A stretch of DNA of 64,000 nucleotides, taken from contig CM068580.1 of NCBI GenBank assembly GCA_035048485.1, forward strand, positions 58,661,483 to 58,725,482, given 5' to 3'. The stretch comes from Pteria penguin. Taxonomy: Eukaryota; Mollusca; Bivalvia; Pterioida; Pteriidae. The stretch's first letter is position 1; each line of letters opens with the position of its first letter. Below the pieces are notes generated by a model. It was not told where the DNA came from. It made no database searches and was given only the letters and a program-made list of their open reading frames with translations. Shown here piece by piece: positions 35,101 to 45,751 of this stretch. The position numbers were made by a program, and so were the translations under genes.

Positions 35101-35931
35101 AAAAGCAGTTCTCACAATAGTACATATACCACTTGGTAATTGAAATATGGAGCCAAATCCAGCTGTGGTCAAAATTTTTTTTTCATTTCTTTACACATCT
35201 AAATAAGATGTTTCTCAACATATGAAATTAGGCAATTTTAAGTTAGATCTGGACAATATTTGAAACAATTGTTGTTCATGACCCAGACTTGAAATCAGTC
35301 AACAAAAGGTCCCACCTAAAGAAAATGACTTACTTGTTGCCCTGAATGACTTCTTGCAGAGACAAAGGAAATGCTTAATATCAAAATCACCTGAATGGAT
35401 GTGCAAAAAAGTGTTGTTTTTTATTCTAGCCTGAAATAAAATTTGACATATTTTCAACATCTGTGTTGACTTAGTCACATTAATGCAAAAATAAATGAAT
35501 TCCTCCTTCATGCATGACTGATCATCTAGGTACTCAGGTGAGCGATATAGGCCCACTTGGGCCTCTTGTTTAAGCAAAGTCCTACAGTGTTATAAAAATC
35601 ATTTTGATACTGACTCTACTTTTCTACTTTAAATTTTCCATAAAAACAACTGCATGTATTATAAAGAAGCTTTTCTTTTTGTTTTAAATTTTAGATAGTA
35701 TGTATATTTGTAAATGTTTGAATTGTATTTATTACATTATTTACACAAATACTGAGATATATAAGAGGGTTTTACCGAATTTCTTTCCTTTTGCATAGGA
35801 TTCTTTGAATTCCAGGAATTTATTAAAAAAATGGTAAATAATTGATTTTTTTTTCACTTCCAGCACATTATAGACCTGTCAATGCTGCAAAACAATCCTT
35901 TATATACAATGCAGCTGGACGCTGGATATAA
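26144..35931 (+). CDS. STPG1: Sperm-tail PG-rich repeat-containing protein 1 (MAPO2-like)
   Basis: Nine coding exons with consistent phase: 26144-26231, 27150-27271, 29645-29743, 29905-30090, 30209-30323, 31076-31179, 32368-32432, 32545-32735 and 35864-35931, encoding 345 aa (human STPG1 is about 334). The protein is a chain of PG-rich motifs: APGPGSY (about residue 73), AGPGPGIY (about 114), PAPGQY (about 201), VPGPGAY (about 239), MPGPGTY (about 281) and a degenerate SPAHY (about 322). Family-diagnostic blocks are KKGFTSQAKRF near 55-65, VDYEGPPKHYMSSSAFVS then TSRWT near 290-312, and the C-terminal KQSFIYNAAGRWI. STPG proteins associate with ciliary/flagellar microtubules; human STPG1/MAPO2 is also linked to apoptosis after O6-methylguanine damage. 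An in-frame ATG at 26099 is excluded because the reading frame from 26144 joins exon 2 correctly and gives the family-like start. The last intron is 3.1 kb and mostly a mobile element. Confidence 0.93.
27411..27532. mobile_element. Small MITE with AGTCT ends
   Basis: The left part AGTCTGACAAGTGTGACTTA and the inverse of the right part (AGTCTAGTCCAACAATTCTG) share ends, followed in both by AAGA(C/T)AATTTTTT and a TTTTTGATGTTTT hairpin core. About 120 bp, in STPG1 intron 2; long A/T runs form most of the inner arms. Confidence 0.6.
28090..28675. repeat. Possible degenerate inverted-repeat element
   Basis: GGCCTGAAGCCCGAGGCCAG near the left and GAAGCCTGAAAGGCCAGTGC near the right share GGCC/CAGG words, some inverted. 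STPG1 intron 2 otherwise (27533-29644) shows no gene; a poly-A run occurs at 29160. Confidence 0.25.
30480..30790. repeat. Locally duplicated repeat with CCCTATTGATTTCTGGAT
   Basis: Blocks containing CATACACTCCAT, ATGAGTCATGGAATGTG and CTATTGATTTCTGGAT recur two or three times at about 60-170-bp spacing in STPG1 intron 5. It resembles tandem blocks inside interspersed repeats; no coding capacity. Confidence 0.4.
31225..32243 (+). mobile_element. GAAAGCGTGG-family repeat split by a nested insertion
   Basis: Contains the family blocks ATCGTAGGGCCTTCATATTT, CCTAATTGCAATACCTTTCC (twice) and CTACTTCAATGTAACTTTTT. It ends TCTGATAGAACCCC like the copy at 13838-14180. A 622-bp insertion splits the block CTACTTCAATGTAACTTTTT at 31504. 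It lies in STPG1 intron 6. Confidence 0.7.
31504..32125. mobile_element. Nested TA-targeting inverted-repeat transposon derivative
   Basis: The left end CAGTCGAGACTGTCTTATGT (then GACC) and the inverse of the right end CAGTCTAGACTGCCTTAGTG (then ACC) form terminal inverted repeats of about 24 bp. The element is flanked by TA on both sides (31502-31503 and 32126-32127) and interrupts a repeat whose uninterrupted form (CAATGTAACTTTTT) has one TA. TA duplication is typical of Tc1/mariner-like elements. Inside are repeats of ATAAGACAGGGAGTCGCTT; no transposase is seen. Confidence 0.85.
33037..35570 (+). mobile_element. Helentron-associated-type element (HINE), 2.5 kb, in STPG1 intron 8
   Basis: The 5' end TAGCTCACCTGAGCC folds with GGCTCAAGTGAGCTA. 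The 3' end is CTCAGGTGAGC, a short gap, the stem-loop GGCCCACTTGGGCC and TCTTGTT. GCTCACCTGAG and CTCAGGTGAGC are 11-bp subterminal inverted repeats. Inside, a cassette starting near CACATTTTCGACTTCTTCTC and containing AGGTGGCGCCACCA recurs about five times at roughly 350-500-bp spacing (near 33111, 33615, 34108, 34474 and 34972), with poly-G tracts. No transposase. The layout (subterminal repeats, 3' stem-loop, central tandem repeats) is that described for Helentron-associated elements; the name is inference. Confidence 0.7.
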
Positions 35932-37207
35932 TGACTATGAAAATAGACCAATTTGTGGATTAAGATGTGTCAGGTTACAATGGCAGAATGAAAGGGCTCT
36001 CATGGAAACTGGACTAAGCTCTCCTCATATGACACCAAAAATCCTTCTTGTATGGTTTCTGTCAAAGGTGTACTCCAAAATAGATTCCTGACAACTTTAT
36101 TTTATGTGGTGCTTCCTTACTAAAGAAATATACCATATAAAGTATAAATAATTATGGAGAATATAATTTTTATAGTTTTATAAAAAGTTTTCTCTGTCCA
36201 GATTAATTAATTGATACCAAAAAATGCAATTTTATGAAGATTTTGAGTCTAATTTTGCATTATCTCTTGGCAGACATATTGCTAGGTAGAATTAGAGATG
36301 ATACAAATGAATTATTGGATAATTGTTATCATCTCTTTTATCTCTACATACTTGAATAGAAAACTGTCTTAACTGAAATTAAGTACCACACCTGCAGTTC
36401 CTGTGGTAAACATGTGCAAGTGCTATTTGTTGATGATGTTGAAAGAGAGAAAAAGTTGAATGGATGAAAAAAATGTGTTTATATTAATAAATGATTTATA
36501 TTTTTACAGTATTATTTGTATGTCATGTTTACTTGCTGTATTTGTTTTAAAATTCATATTTAAGTTAACACTGTGATATAAATTGTGATCATGAATAAAC
36601 AAAAATTATTATCTTTATTTACTTGTTATTTACTCTCATTGTTTGCACTCCAAACTGAAGTTTGAAATAAATAATTTTATGTGATCTCACTTTTTATATT
36701 TGCCCATATATTAAATTTCAACATCTTTATGTAATCTTAAGATCTGTTTAATTTTATCAATAACAATGGATTTGGACCAAATTTGGTGGCATTGATGGAC
36801 TGCTGCAGGTCTCTTTAAAGTTTTGTTTGCACCCACTGATCAACTGAAGAAATAGAAATTTGAATTAAATATGACAATTCTTCATTAAGAAAAAATTCAG
36901 ATCATTGGGAATAGGATAATGTTCCACCAGCAGTATTTTGTATAAGATGAACGAGTATGAATAAAGCTAAAGATGTTAAATCATTCGATAGCATTTCTTA
37001 CCCAGAGGTTGTTTGGTATTTTACATTACTATCAACAATTATTCTGTACTGTGTCGCAACATGGATGCAGAAGCTGTAGCCAACCTCGTAAACATTGCAG
37101 CAAAATCTGGGAATCGAATCCAGATCGTCTATTAATATAAGAGGTGGAGAGCATATGAATGCAGATTGCTTATCAAAGTTACTTCATGTAGCAAATGCAC
37201 CTATTAT
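35932..37207 (+). other. STPG1 3' UTR and flank
   Basis: AATAAA signals follow the stop codon, the best at 36594-36599 (CATGAATAAACAAA), giving a 3' UTR of about 0.7 kb. A truncated reverse SINE copy lies at 37010-37145 (GGGAATCGAATCCAGATCGT is its B box read on +). Nothing else is recognised. Confidence 0.45.
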
Positions 37208-40200
37208 AACAAGAGGCCCAAGTGGGCCCATATCGCTCACCTGAGCACAAAGTGCATATTTACAAGCAAGCAAGAAATTCTGTGCAGGGGTTCTGGAGAG
37301 GAAGATGAAAATGTGTCAATCAAACAGAGCCAATGGCGGCCATCTTGGATTACGGATCGGCATGAAAAACTTATATTTGGTAGCGGACCTTGAGTACTTA
37401 CTTTCTATGCAGTTTGGTGAAATTTTGTGCAGTGGTTCTGGAGAAGAAGTTGAAAATGTGTCAACCAATCAGAGTCAATGGCGGCCATCTTGGATCACGG
37501 ATCGGCATAAAAAACACCAAACTTGGTTCAGGACCTTGAGTACTTGCTTTCTATGCAGTTTGATGAATTTCTGTGCAGTGGTTCTGGAGAAGAAGTCGAA
37601 AATGTGTCAACCAATCAGAGTCAATGGCGGCCATCTTGGATCACGGATCGGCATATAAAACACCAAACTTGGTTGAGGACCTTGAGTACTTACTTTCTAT
37701 GCAGTTTGATGAATTTCTGTGCAGTGGTTCTGGAGAAGAAATCGAAAATGTGTCAAAGAATCAGAGTCAATGGCGGCCATCTTGGATCACGGATCGGCAT
37801 AAAAAACAAAAACTTGGTAGAGGATGTTGAGTACTTACTTTCCATGAAGTTTGATGAAATTCTATGGAGCTGTTCTGGAGAAGAAGTCGAAAATGTGTCA
37901 ACCAATCAGAGTCAATGGCGGCCATCTTGGATCACGGATCGGCATAAAAAACACAAACTTGGTAGAGGACTTTAAGTACTTACTTCCTATGAAGTTTGGT
38001 GAAATTCTGTGCAGCGGTTCTGGAGGAGAAGTCGAAAATGTTTCAACCAATCAGAGCCAATGGCGGCCATCTTGGATCACGGATCGGCATAAAAAACACA
38101 AACTTGGTAGAGGACTTTGAGTACTTACTTCCTATGAAGTTTGGTGAAATTCTGTGCAGCGGTTCTGGAGGAGAAGTCGAAAATGTGTCAACCAATCAGA
38201 GCCAATGGCGGCCATCTTGGATCACGGATCGGCATAAAAAGCACAAACTTGGTAGAGGACCTTGAGTACTTACTTCCTATGAAGTTTGATGAAATTCTGT
38301 GCAGCCGATCTGGAGAAGAAGTTGAAAATGTTTCAACCAATCAGAGCCAATGGCGGCCATCTTGGATCACAGACTGGCATAAAAAACACAAACTTGGTAG
38401 AGGACCTTGAGTACTTACTTTCCATAAAGTTTGATGAAATTCTATGCAGCTGTTCTGGAGAAGAAGTCGAAAATGTGTCAACCAATCAGAGTCAATGGCG
38501 GTTATCTTGGATCACGGATCGGCATAAAAAACACAAACTTGGTAGAGGACCTTGAGTACTTACTTCCTATGAGGTTTGATGAAATTCTGTGCAGCCGATC
38601 TGGAGAAGAAGTTGAAAATGTTTCAACCAATCAGAGCCAATGGCGGCCATCTTGGATCACGGACTGGCATAAAAAACACAAACTTGGTAGAGGACCTTGA
38701 GTACTTACTTTCTATGAAGTTTGGTGAAATTCTGTGCAGCGGTTCTGGAGAAGAAGTCAAAAATGTGTCAACCAATCAGAGCCAATGGCGGCCATCTTGG
38801 ATCACGGATCGGCAAAAAAAAAAAAAAAAAACCACAAACTTGGTAGAGGACTTTGAGTACTTACTTCCTATGAAGTTTAGTGAAATTCTGTGCAGCGGTT
38901 CTGGAGGAGAAGTCGAAATTGTGTCAACCAATCAGAGCCAATGGCGGCCATCTTGGATTACGGATCGGCATAAAAAACACAAACTTTGTAAATGACCTTG
39001 AGTACTTACTTCCTATGAAGTTTGGTGAAATTCTGTGCAGCGGTTCTGAAGGAGAAGTCGAAAATGTGTCAACCAATCAGAGCCAATGGCGGCCATCTTG
39101 GATCCCGGATAGGCAAAAAAAACCCACAAACTTGGTAGAGGACTTTGAGTACTTACTTCCTATGAAGTTTGGTGAAATTCTGTGCAGCGGTTCTGGAGGC
39201 GAAGTCGAAAATGTGTCAACCAATCAGAGCCAATGGCGGCCATCTTGGATTACGGATCGGCATAAAAAACACAAACTTGGTAGAGGACCTTGAGTACTTA
39301 CTTCCTATGAAGTTTGGTGAAATTCTGTGCAGCGGTTCTGGAGGAGAAGTCGAAAATGTGTCAACCAATCAGAGCCAATGGCGGCCATCTTGGATCACGG
39401 ATCGGCATAAAAAACACAAACTTGGTAGAGGACCTTTAGTACTTACTTCCTATGAAGTTTGGTGAAATTCTGTGCAGCCGATCTGGAGAAGAAGTTGAAA
39501 ATGTTTCAACCAATCAGAGCCAATGGCGGCCATCTTGGATCACGGATCGGCATAAAAAACACAAACTTGGTAGAGGACCTTGAGTACTTACTTTCCATGA
39601 AGTTTGATGAAATTCTATGCAGCTGTTCTGGAGAAGAAGTCGAAAATGTGTCAACAAATCAGAGTCAATGGCGGTTATCTTGGATCACGGATCGGCATAA
39701 AAAACACAAACTTGGTAGAGGACCTTGAGTACTTACTTCCTATGAGGTTTGATGAAATTCTGTGCAGCCGATCTGGAGAAGAAGTTGAAAATGTTTCAAC
39801 CAATCAGAGCCAATGGCGGCCATCTTGGATCACGGACTGGCATAAAAAACACAAACTTATTAGAGGACCTTGAGTACTTCCTTTTTATGAAGTTTAGTGA
39901 AATTCTGTGCAGCGGTTCTGGAGAAGAAGTCAAAAATGTGTCAACCAATCAGAGCCAATGGCGGCCATCTTGGATCCCGGATCGGCATAAAAAACACAAG
40001 CTTGGTAGAGGACTTTGAGTACTTACTTCCTATGAAGTTTAGTGAAATTCTGTGCAGCGGTTCTGGAGGAGAAGTCGAAAATGTGTCAACCAATCAGAGC
40101 CAATGGCGGCCATCTTGGATCACGGATCGGCATAAAAAGCACAAACTTGGTAGAGGACCTTGAGTACTTACTTCCTATGAAGTTTGGTGAAATTCTGTGC

Positions 40201-42923
40201 AGCGGTTCTGGAGGAGAAGTCGAAAATGTGTCAAGCAATCAGAGCCAATGGCGGCCATCTTGGATCACGGATCGGCATAAAAAACACAAACTTGGTAGAG
40301 GACCTTGAGTACTTACTTCCTATGAGGTTTGATGAAATTCTGTGCAGCCGATCTGGAGAAGAAGTTGAAAATATTTCAACCAATCAGAGCCAATGGCGGC
40401 CATCTTGGATCACGGACTGGCATAAAAAACACAAACTTGGTAGAGGACCTTGAGTACTTACTTTCCATGAAGTTTGATGAAAGTCTATGCAGCTGTTCTG
40501 GAGAAGAAGTCGAAAATGTGTCAACCAATCAGAGCCAATGGCGGCCATCTTGGATCACGGACTGGCATAAAAACACAAACTTGGTAGAGGACCTTGAGTA
40601 CTTACTTTCTATGAAGTTTGGTGAAATTCTGTGCAGCGGTTCTGGAGAAGAAGTCAAAAATGTGTCAACCAATCAGAGCCAATGGCGGCCATCTTGGATC
40701 ACGGATCGGCATAAAAAACACAAACTTTGTATAGGACTTTGAGTACTTACTTCCTATGAAGTTTGGTGAAATTCTGTGCAGCGGTTCTGGAGGAGAAGTC
40801 GAAAATGTTTCAACCAATCAGAGTCGATGGCGGTTATCTTGGATCACGGATCGGCATAAAAAAACACAAACTTGGTAGAGGACCTTGAGTACTTACTTCC
40901 TATGAGGTTTGATGAAATTCTGTGCAGCCGATCTGGAGAAGAAGTTGAAAATGTTTCAACCAATCAGAGCCAATGGCGGCCATCTTGGATCCCGGATCGG
41001 CAAAAAGAAAACCACAAACTTGGTAGAGGACTTTGAGTACTTACTTCCTATGAAGTTTGGTGAAATTCTGTGCAGCTGTTCTGGAGGCGAAGTCGAAAAT
41101 GTGTCAACCAATCAGAGCCAATGGCGGCCATCTTGGATTACGGATCGGCATAAAAAACACAAACTTGGTAGATGACCTTGAGTACTTACTTCTTATGAAG
41201 TTTGGTAAAATTCTGTGCAGCGGTTCTGGAGGAGAAGTCGAAAATGTGTCAACCAATCAGAGCCAATGGCGGCCATCTTGGATCACAGAATCGGCATAAA
41301 AAACACAAACTTGGTAGAGGACCTTGAGTACTTACTTCCTGTGAAGTTTGGTGAAATTCTGTGCAGCCGATCTGGAGAAGAAGTTGAAAATGTTTCAACC
41401 AATCAGAGCCAATGGCGGCCATCTTGGATCACGGACTGGCATAAAAAAACACAAACTTGGTAGAGGACTTTGAGTACTTACTTTCCATGAAGTTTGATGA
41501 AATTCTATGCAGCTGTTCTGGAGAAGAAGTTGAAAATGTGTCAACCAATCAGAGTCAATGGCGGTTATCTTGGATCACGGATCGGCATAAAAAACACAAA
41601 CTTGGTAGAGGACCTTGAGTACTTACTTCCTATGAGGTTTGATGAAATTCTGTGCAGCCGATCTGGAGAAGAAGTTGAAAATGTTTCAACCAATCAGAGC
41701 CAATGGCGGCCATCTTGGATCACGGACTGGCATAAAAAACACAAACTTGGTAGAGGACCTTGAGTACTTACTTTCTATGAAGTTTAGTGAAATTCTGTGC
41801 AGCGGTTCTGGAGAAGAAGTCAAAAATGTGTCAAAGAATCAGAGCCAATGGCGGCCATCTTGGATCCCGGATCGGCATAAAAAACACAAACTTGGTAGAG
41901 GACTTTGAGTACTTACTTCCTATGAAGTTTAGTGAAATTCTGTGCAGCGGTTCTGGAGGAGAAGTCGAAAATGTGTCAACCAATCAGAGCCAATGGCGGC
42001 CATCTTGGATCACGGATCGGCATAAAAAGCACAAACTTGGTAGAGGACCTTGAGTACTTACTTCCTATGAAGTTTGGTGAAATTCTGTGCAGCGGTTCTG
42101 GAGGAGAAGTCGAAAATGTGTCAACCAATCAGAGCCAATGGCGGCCATCTTGGATCACGGATCGGCATAAAAAGCACAAACTTGGTAGAGGACCTTGAGT
42201 ACTTACTTCCTATGAGGTTTGATGAAATTCTGTGCAGCCGATCTGGAGAAGAAGTTGAAAATGTTTCAACCAATCAGAGCCAATGGCGGCCATCTTGGAT
42301 CACGGACTGGCATAAAAAACACAAACTTGGTAGAGGACCTTGAGTACTTACTTTCTATGAAGTTTGGTGAAATTCTGTGCAGCGGTTCTGGAGAAGAAGT
42401 CAAAAATGTGTCAACCAATCAGAGCCAATGGCGGTCATCTTGGATCACGGATCGGCATAAAAAACACAAACTTTGTAGAGGACTTTGAGTACTTACTTCC
42501 TATGAAGTTTGGTGAAATTCTGTGCAGCGGTTCTGGAGGAGAAGTCGAAAATGTGTCAACCAATCAGAGCCAATGGCGACCATCTTGGATCACGGATCGG
42601 CATAAAAAACACAAACTTGGTAGAGGACTTTGAGTACTTACTTCCTATGAAGTTTGGTGAAATTCTGTGCAGCGGTTCTGGAGGAGAAGTCGAAAATGTG
42701 TCAACCAATCAGAGCCAATGGCGGCCATCTTGGATCACGGATCGGCATAAAAAGCACAAACTTGGTAGAGGACCTTGAGTACTTACTTCCTATGGAGTTT
42801 GGTGAAATTCTGTGCAGCGGTTCTGGAGAAGAAGTCGAAAATGTAGAAAAGTCAACGACGGACGACGGACGACGGACGCTGCACTATGTCAATAGCTCAC
42901 TTGATCTACGCTCAGGTGAGCTA
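37208..42923 (-). mobile_element. Helentron-associated-type element carrying a 145-bp satellite array
   Basis: This is the same family as 33037-35570 but inverted. The left end is AACAAGAGGCCCAAGTGGGC (inverse of the 3' stem-loop end), then CGCTCACCTGAG. The right end is TAGCTCACTTGATCTACGCT then CAGGTGAGCTA (inverse of the 5' hairpin end), preceded by the same ACGGACGACGGACG run that the intron copy has in inverse. Almost all the interior is a tandem array. No transposase. Confidence 0.75.
37265..42845. repeat. Tandem array of about 39 copies of a 145-bp monomer
   Basis: Monomers follow each other from the GAAATTCTGTGCAG at 37270 to the last, truncated one at about 42805; the period is 145 bp with single-base slips and A-run expansions (for example at 38814-38830). 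Most monomers contain CCAATCAGAGCCAATGGCGG directly followed by CCATCTTGGATCACGGATCG. Several sequence types alternate (see findings). Since 145 is one more than a multiple of three, each frame closes after about two monomers, producing a ladder of similar 89-codon open frames that are not genes. Confidence 0.97.
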
Positions 42924-44257
42924 AAAATGACTACAAATGTGATTCAAAATTGGTGCATTAATACCAGAGATATTGTTTTGATATTAAACATCCGCTACCT
43001 GAAATGTATCATATGAACCACAGTGTCTGAGGTTTATCTAATACCTTTGCTACCTAATTGTCGCAGTTTTATTGATAAAAGTTTACTTTTACCAGACTCC
43101 GAAGAAATAATGATAGACCTTGGACTGTCTACCGGATGTAATTTATCGTTAAATATGGCCACTAATGTCTTTTTAACTGATTGAAACTAATATGGCCTGT
43201 ATGGAAAATAAAAACAATGTAGTTCCATGTTAAGAATGTTGTAAAGTATTACAATGATCCCCTTTCAAACATGATGTAAAATTCACTTGAACCCAGTTCC
43301 CAGTTTCAGATGAGGGAGATCACAGATCAGTATTTGATTTTTAGGGTTTGTAAATCTACCATTATATTATATATTTTACGACTTATATATATGATATAAT
43401 GGTAGATTTACAAACCAGACGGGAAGCCGTAAAAATCAAATACTTGTCTGTGGTCTCCCAATATATATATATATGTGTGTGTGTGTGTGTATCATTTATG
43501 ACTTAAAAATTTAGTGGAAGTTTTGATATCCAGAACCAACTTCAGGCTACTCTGTATAAGGACTTACAGGGAGAGTCTCCCTATCGGTTCTTGTCCTGTC
43601 ATATACCAGAGACATATGTATATATATGTCTCTGCATATACATATCTCATGTGCCAGACCACAGACTGGTGTTTGATTTTCACCGCTACTTGTGTCATAT
43701 GGTATGAAATAATTTAAAAATCATGAAATCAAAAACGCAAGAAAATATTTTCAAATCATATTTGACTTTTCCATGAAAAACTTAAATTTCTTCATTTCAG
43801 TTGCATAAATTTCATTTACATACATTGTAATTCGAAAATGTTGCATAACGTGTTATTATGCAATATTTCCTGTCTCATGTCGCTCGCGGCATTTATTTTG
43901 GGTACTTGGGATGACGTACCTTGAACTTCGTTAAATGTAAATGTATATGAACTCAAAAGAATTTGATTACCTGAATAGGTGACATGCCTAACAAAATAAA
44001 CACGAATACGCACTGAACATGTGAGGATAGAGATTATTTTGTTGTTAAGTATGTTGCTTCAAAGAAGAAACTCCCTCGATTTACTGGGAAATGAATTCGG
44101 TCGATGTCAAAATATTTTTCAATTTTCAACAGGGAGTTGGATGTACATGATATATCAAAATATAATCGTCGTAAAATAGATTATCTGTCAAGTCCAAATT
44201 TCATAGAACTTGCTGTATACCATATCAATATACCCCATTTACTAGTTTCTTGTAACA
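42924..44257. other. Non-coding stretch with foldbacks
   Basis: No gene is seen. It contains an imperfect foldback at 43314-43459, a (TA)n(GT)n run at 43460-43490, and a second small hairpin AGAGACATATG / CATATGTCTCT-like near 43607-43634. Confidence 0.5.
43314..43459. repeat. Imperfect long foldback
   Basis: GGGAGATCACAGATCAGTAT then TTGATTTTTA, and GGTTTGTAAATCTACCATTA, are inverted at the right (TAATGGTAGATTTACAAACC, then a 13-nt insert, TAAAAATCAAATACTTGTCT, GTGGTCTCCC). The loop is AT-only. A related CACAGACTGGTGTTTGATTT occurs at 43661. Confidence 0.7.
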
Positions 44258-44515
44258 AAGGTTGATTGATTAATTCTCGTACGTCAGTCAATGAATATTT
44301 CACGTCCATAGTGACTGCATCTGCCTGATGCACTACATAGAAATTTATACCTTTGCAACCAACCCATCCGAATCCGTGAGTGATCTTGTACGTTCCACGC
44401 CTATCGTGATGAGGGACCTCGATTCTTACTATCGCATCCAAAAGACAGGGCACCGATGCGCCCGGGCATCTCGTTTACGAGCTGGGCATCTCATCTACTG
44501 AGCCAAACCGGAGTC
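44258..44515 (-). mobile_element. tRNA-derived SINE, ATCA-tailed family, reverse copy
   Basis: The tail lies at about 44262-44276 (ATTAATCAATCAA on -). The body has GTGACTGCATCTGCCTGATG and GAAATTTATACCTTTGCAAC as read on +, and a decayed tRNA head lies near 44470-44515. Same family as the copies at 11282, 49960 and 63418. Confidence 0.7.
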
Positions 44516-44667
44516 CAGGGGTGAAAATTGGTGTGAATGTTACCTTGAGGTCGAACAATTCTTTTTCGCAAATGACCTCATTTTACAATAGTAATCGCCA
44601 TTTGATGAAAATCATTATTCTGATTCCCTCCCCCACCCCCTTTGTTTTAAGAACTTGACGTGGTGAA

Positions 44668-44670
<3 letters not shown>

Positions 44671-44730
<60 letters not shown>

Positions 44731-44760
44731 GTGTGTGTGTGTGTGAGCAGATGTGTGTGT
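44671..44760. repeat. (GT)n microsatellite
   Basis: An almost pure GT run of about 57 bases followed by interrupted GT to about 44760. A separate G homopolymer and (GTT)n run lie at 45178-45215. Confidence 0.95.
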
Positions 44761-45751
44761 TTAGTTTGAGGTCTACCATATGAGGTTTGACGAATTCTCA
44801 GTTGATCCCAGTTTAAAGGAAATATCGCCCTTTTCGGAAATATTCCGAATTTTTTTCTGTCGTGCTTCGAGATATTTGAGTGAACATGTTTGTATATCTT
44901 TATTATTACGTCATACATCTGAAACTCACATTTTACAAGATGTATTGTCTTTTGAAGAAAATCATGGCCAGTAATTCAGAATTTTTTTCGGCCGGGTTTG
45001 AGATATTGAAATGAAACTTGGTGTGTATATTTAGTATGAGGTCCTACGTATGAAGTTGAACTTTTGAGTCTATTGACCCCATTTTGCAAGTATTGTCCTT
45101 TAGTAAGCAATAGTTTGCCCTTTGTAATATTTGCTAAACAGAAATTAAGAGACGAACGTATTTTACAACATAAGCTTGGGGGGGGGGGGGGGGGTTTGTT
45201 GTTGTTGTTGTTGAAATGTTCTGAGCAGGATTGTCATGTACGTCCTTGGTGTTGAAAATAAATTAAATAAATAAGATAAATCACAAGATTTTGGCCGTAA
45301 AAGAAATATCATTTGATACCACTTCCTTTTAAAACTAAATGCATACATGAGCAGTGGAAGAACAAACGCGCCTGTTACCACGAGGTTTTTGTCATAGTTT
45401 CTGACATTCACGTAATACAAAGGTCAATCTAACACTTCTTAAACGAGAAAACCGAATTTCACAATTTCATCAATTCCACGAAATGTTGTCATGCAGCGAA
45501 ATCGTTTATTTAGAACTGCAAAATATGACTCATAAGAGATGTGGTAGGTTGTATGTGAATGCCACAACAAGCTTAGTTTTACTTTGTTTTTGTTCTCTTT
45601 CTCTAAAACCTTCCTGTTAGGCATTTTTCTCAAGCCTCCAAATAAACATGATGAATGTGACTGGGTCATAAAGCAAATCCATGGATTCAAAACACTTTAT
45701 GCGCTATTAATAACGAAGGCCTAGTTATTCACATTAGATTACAGAAACTGA

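Noticed and set aside
37208..42923. CRISPR array
   Set aside because: The repeats are contiguous 145-bp monomers without unique spacers, in a eukaryotic intron-rich genome.
37305..43016. Ladder of about 89-codon open frames with near-identical proteins across the 145-bp array
   Set aside because: They come from a stop-poor unit whose length is not divisible by three; each frame closes after about two monomers, with no splice or start context. This is satellite sequence, not a gene family.
44583..44918. Poly-His/Thr protein on the - strand
   Set aside because: Translation of a (GT)n microsatellite.
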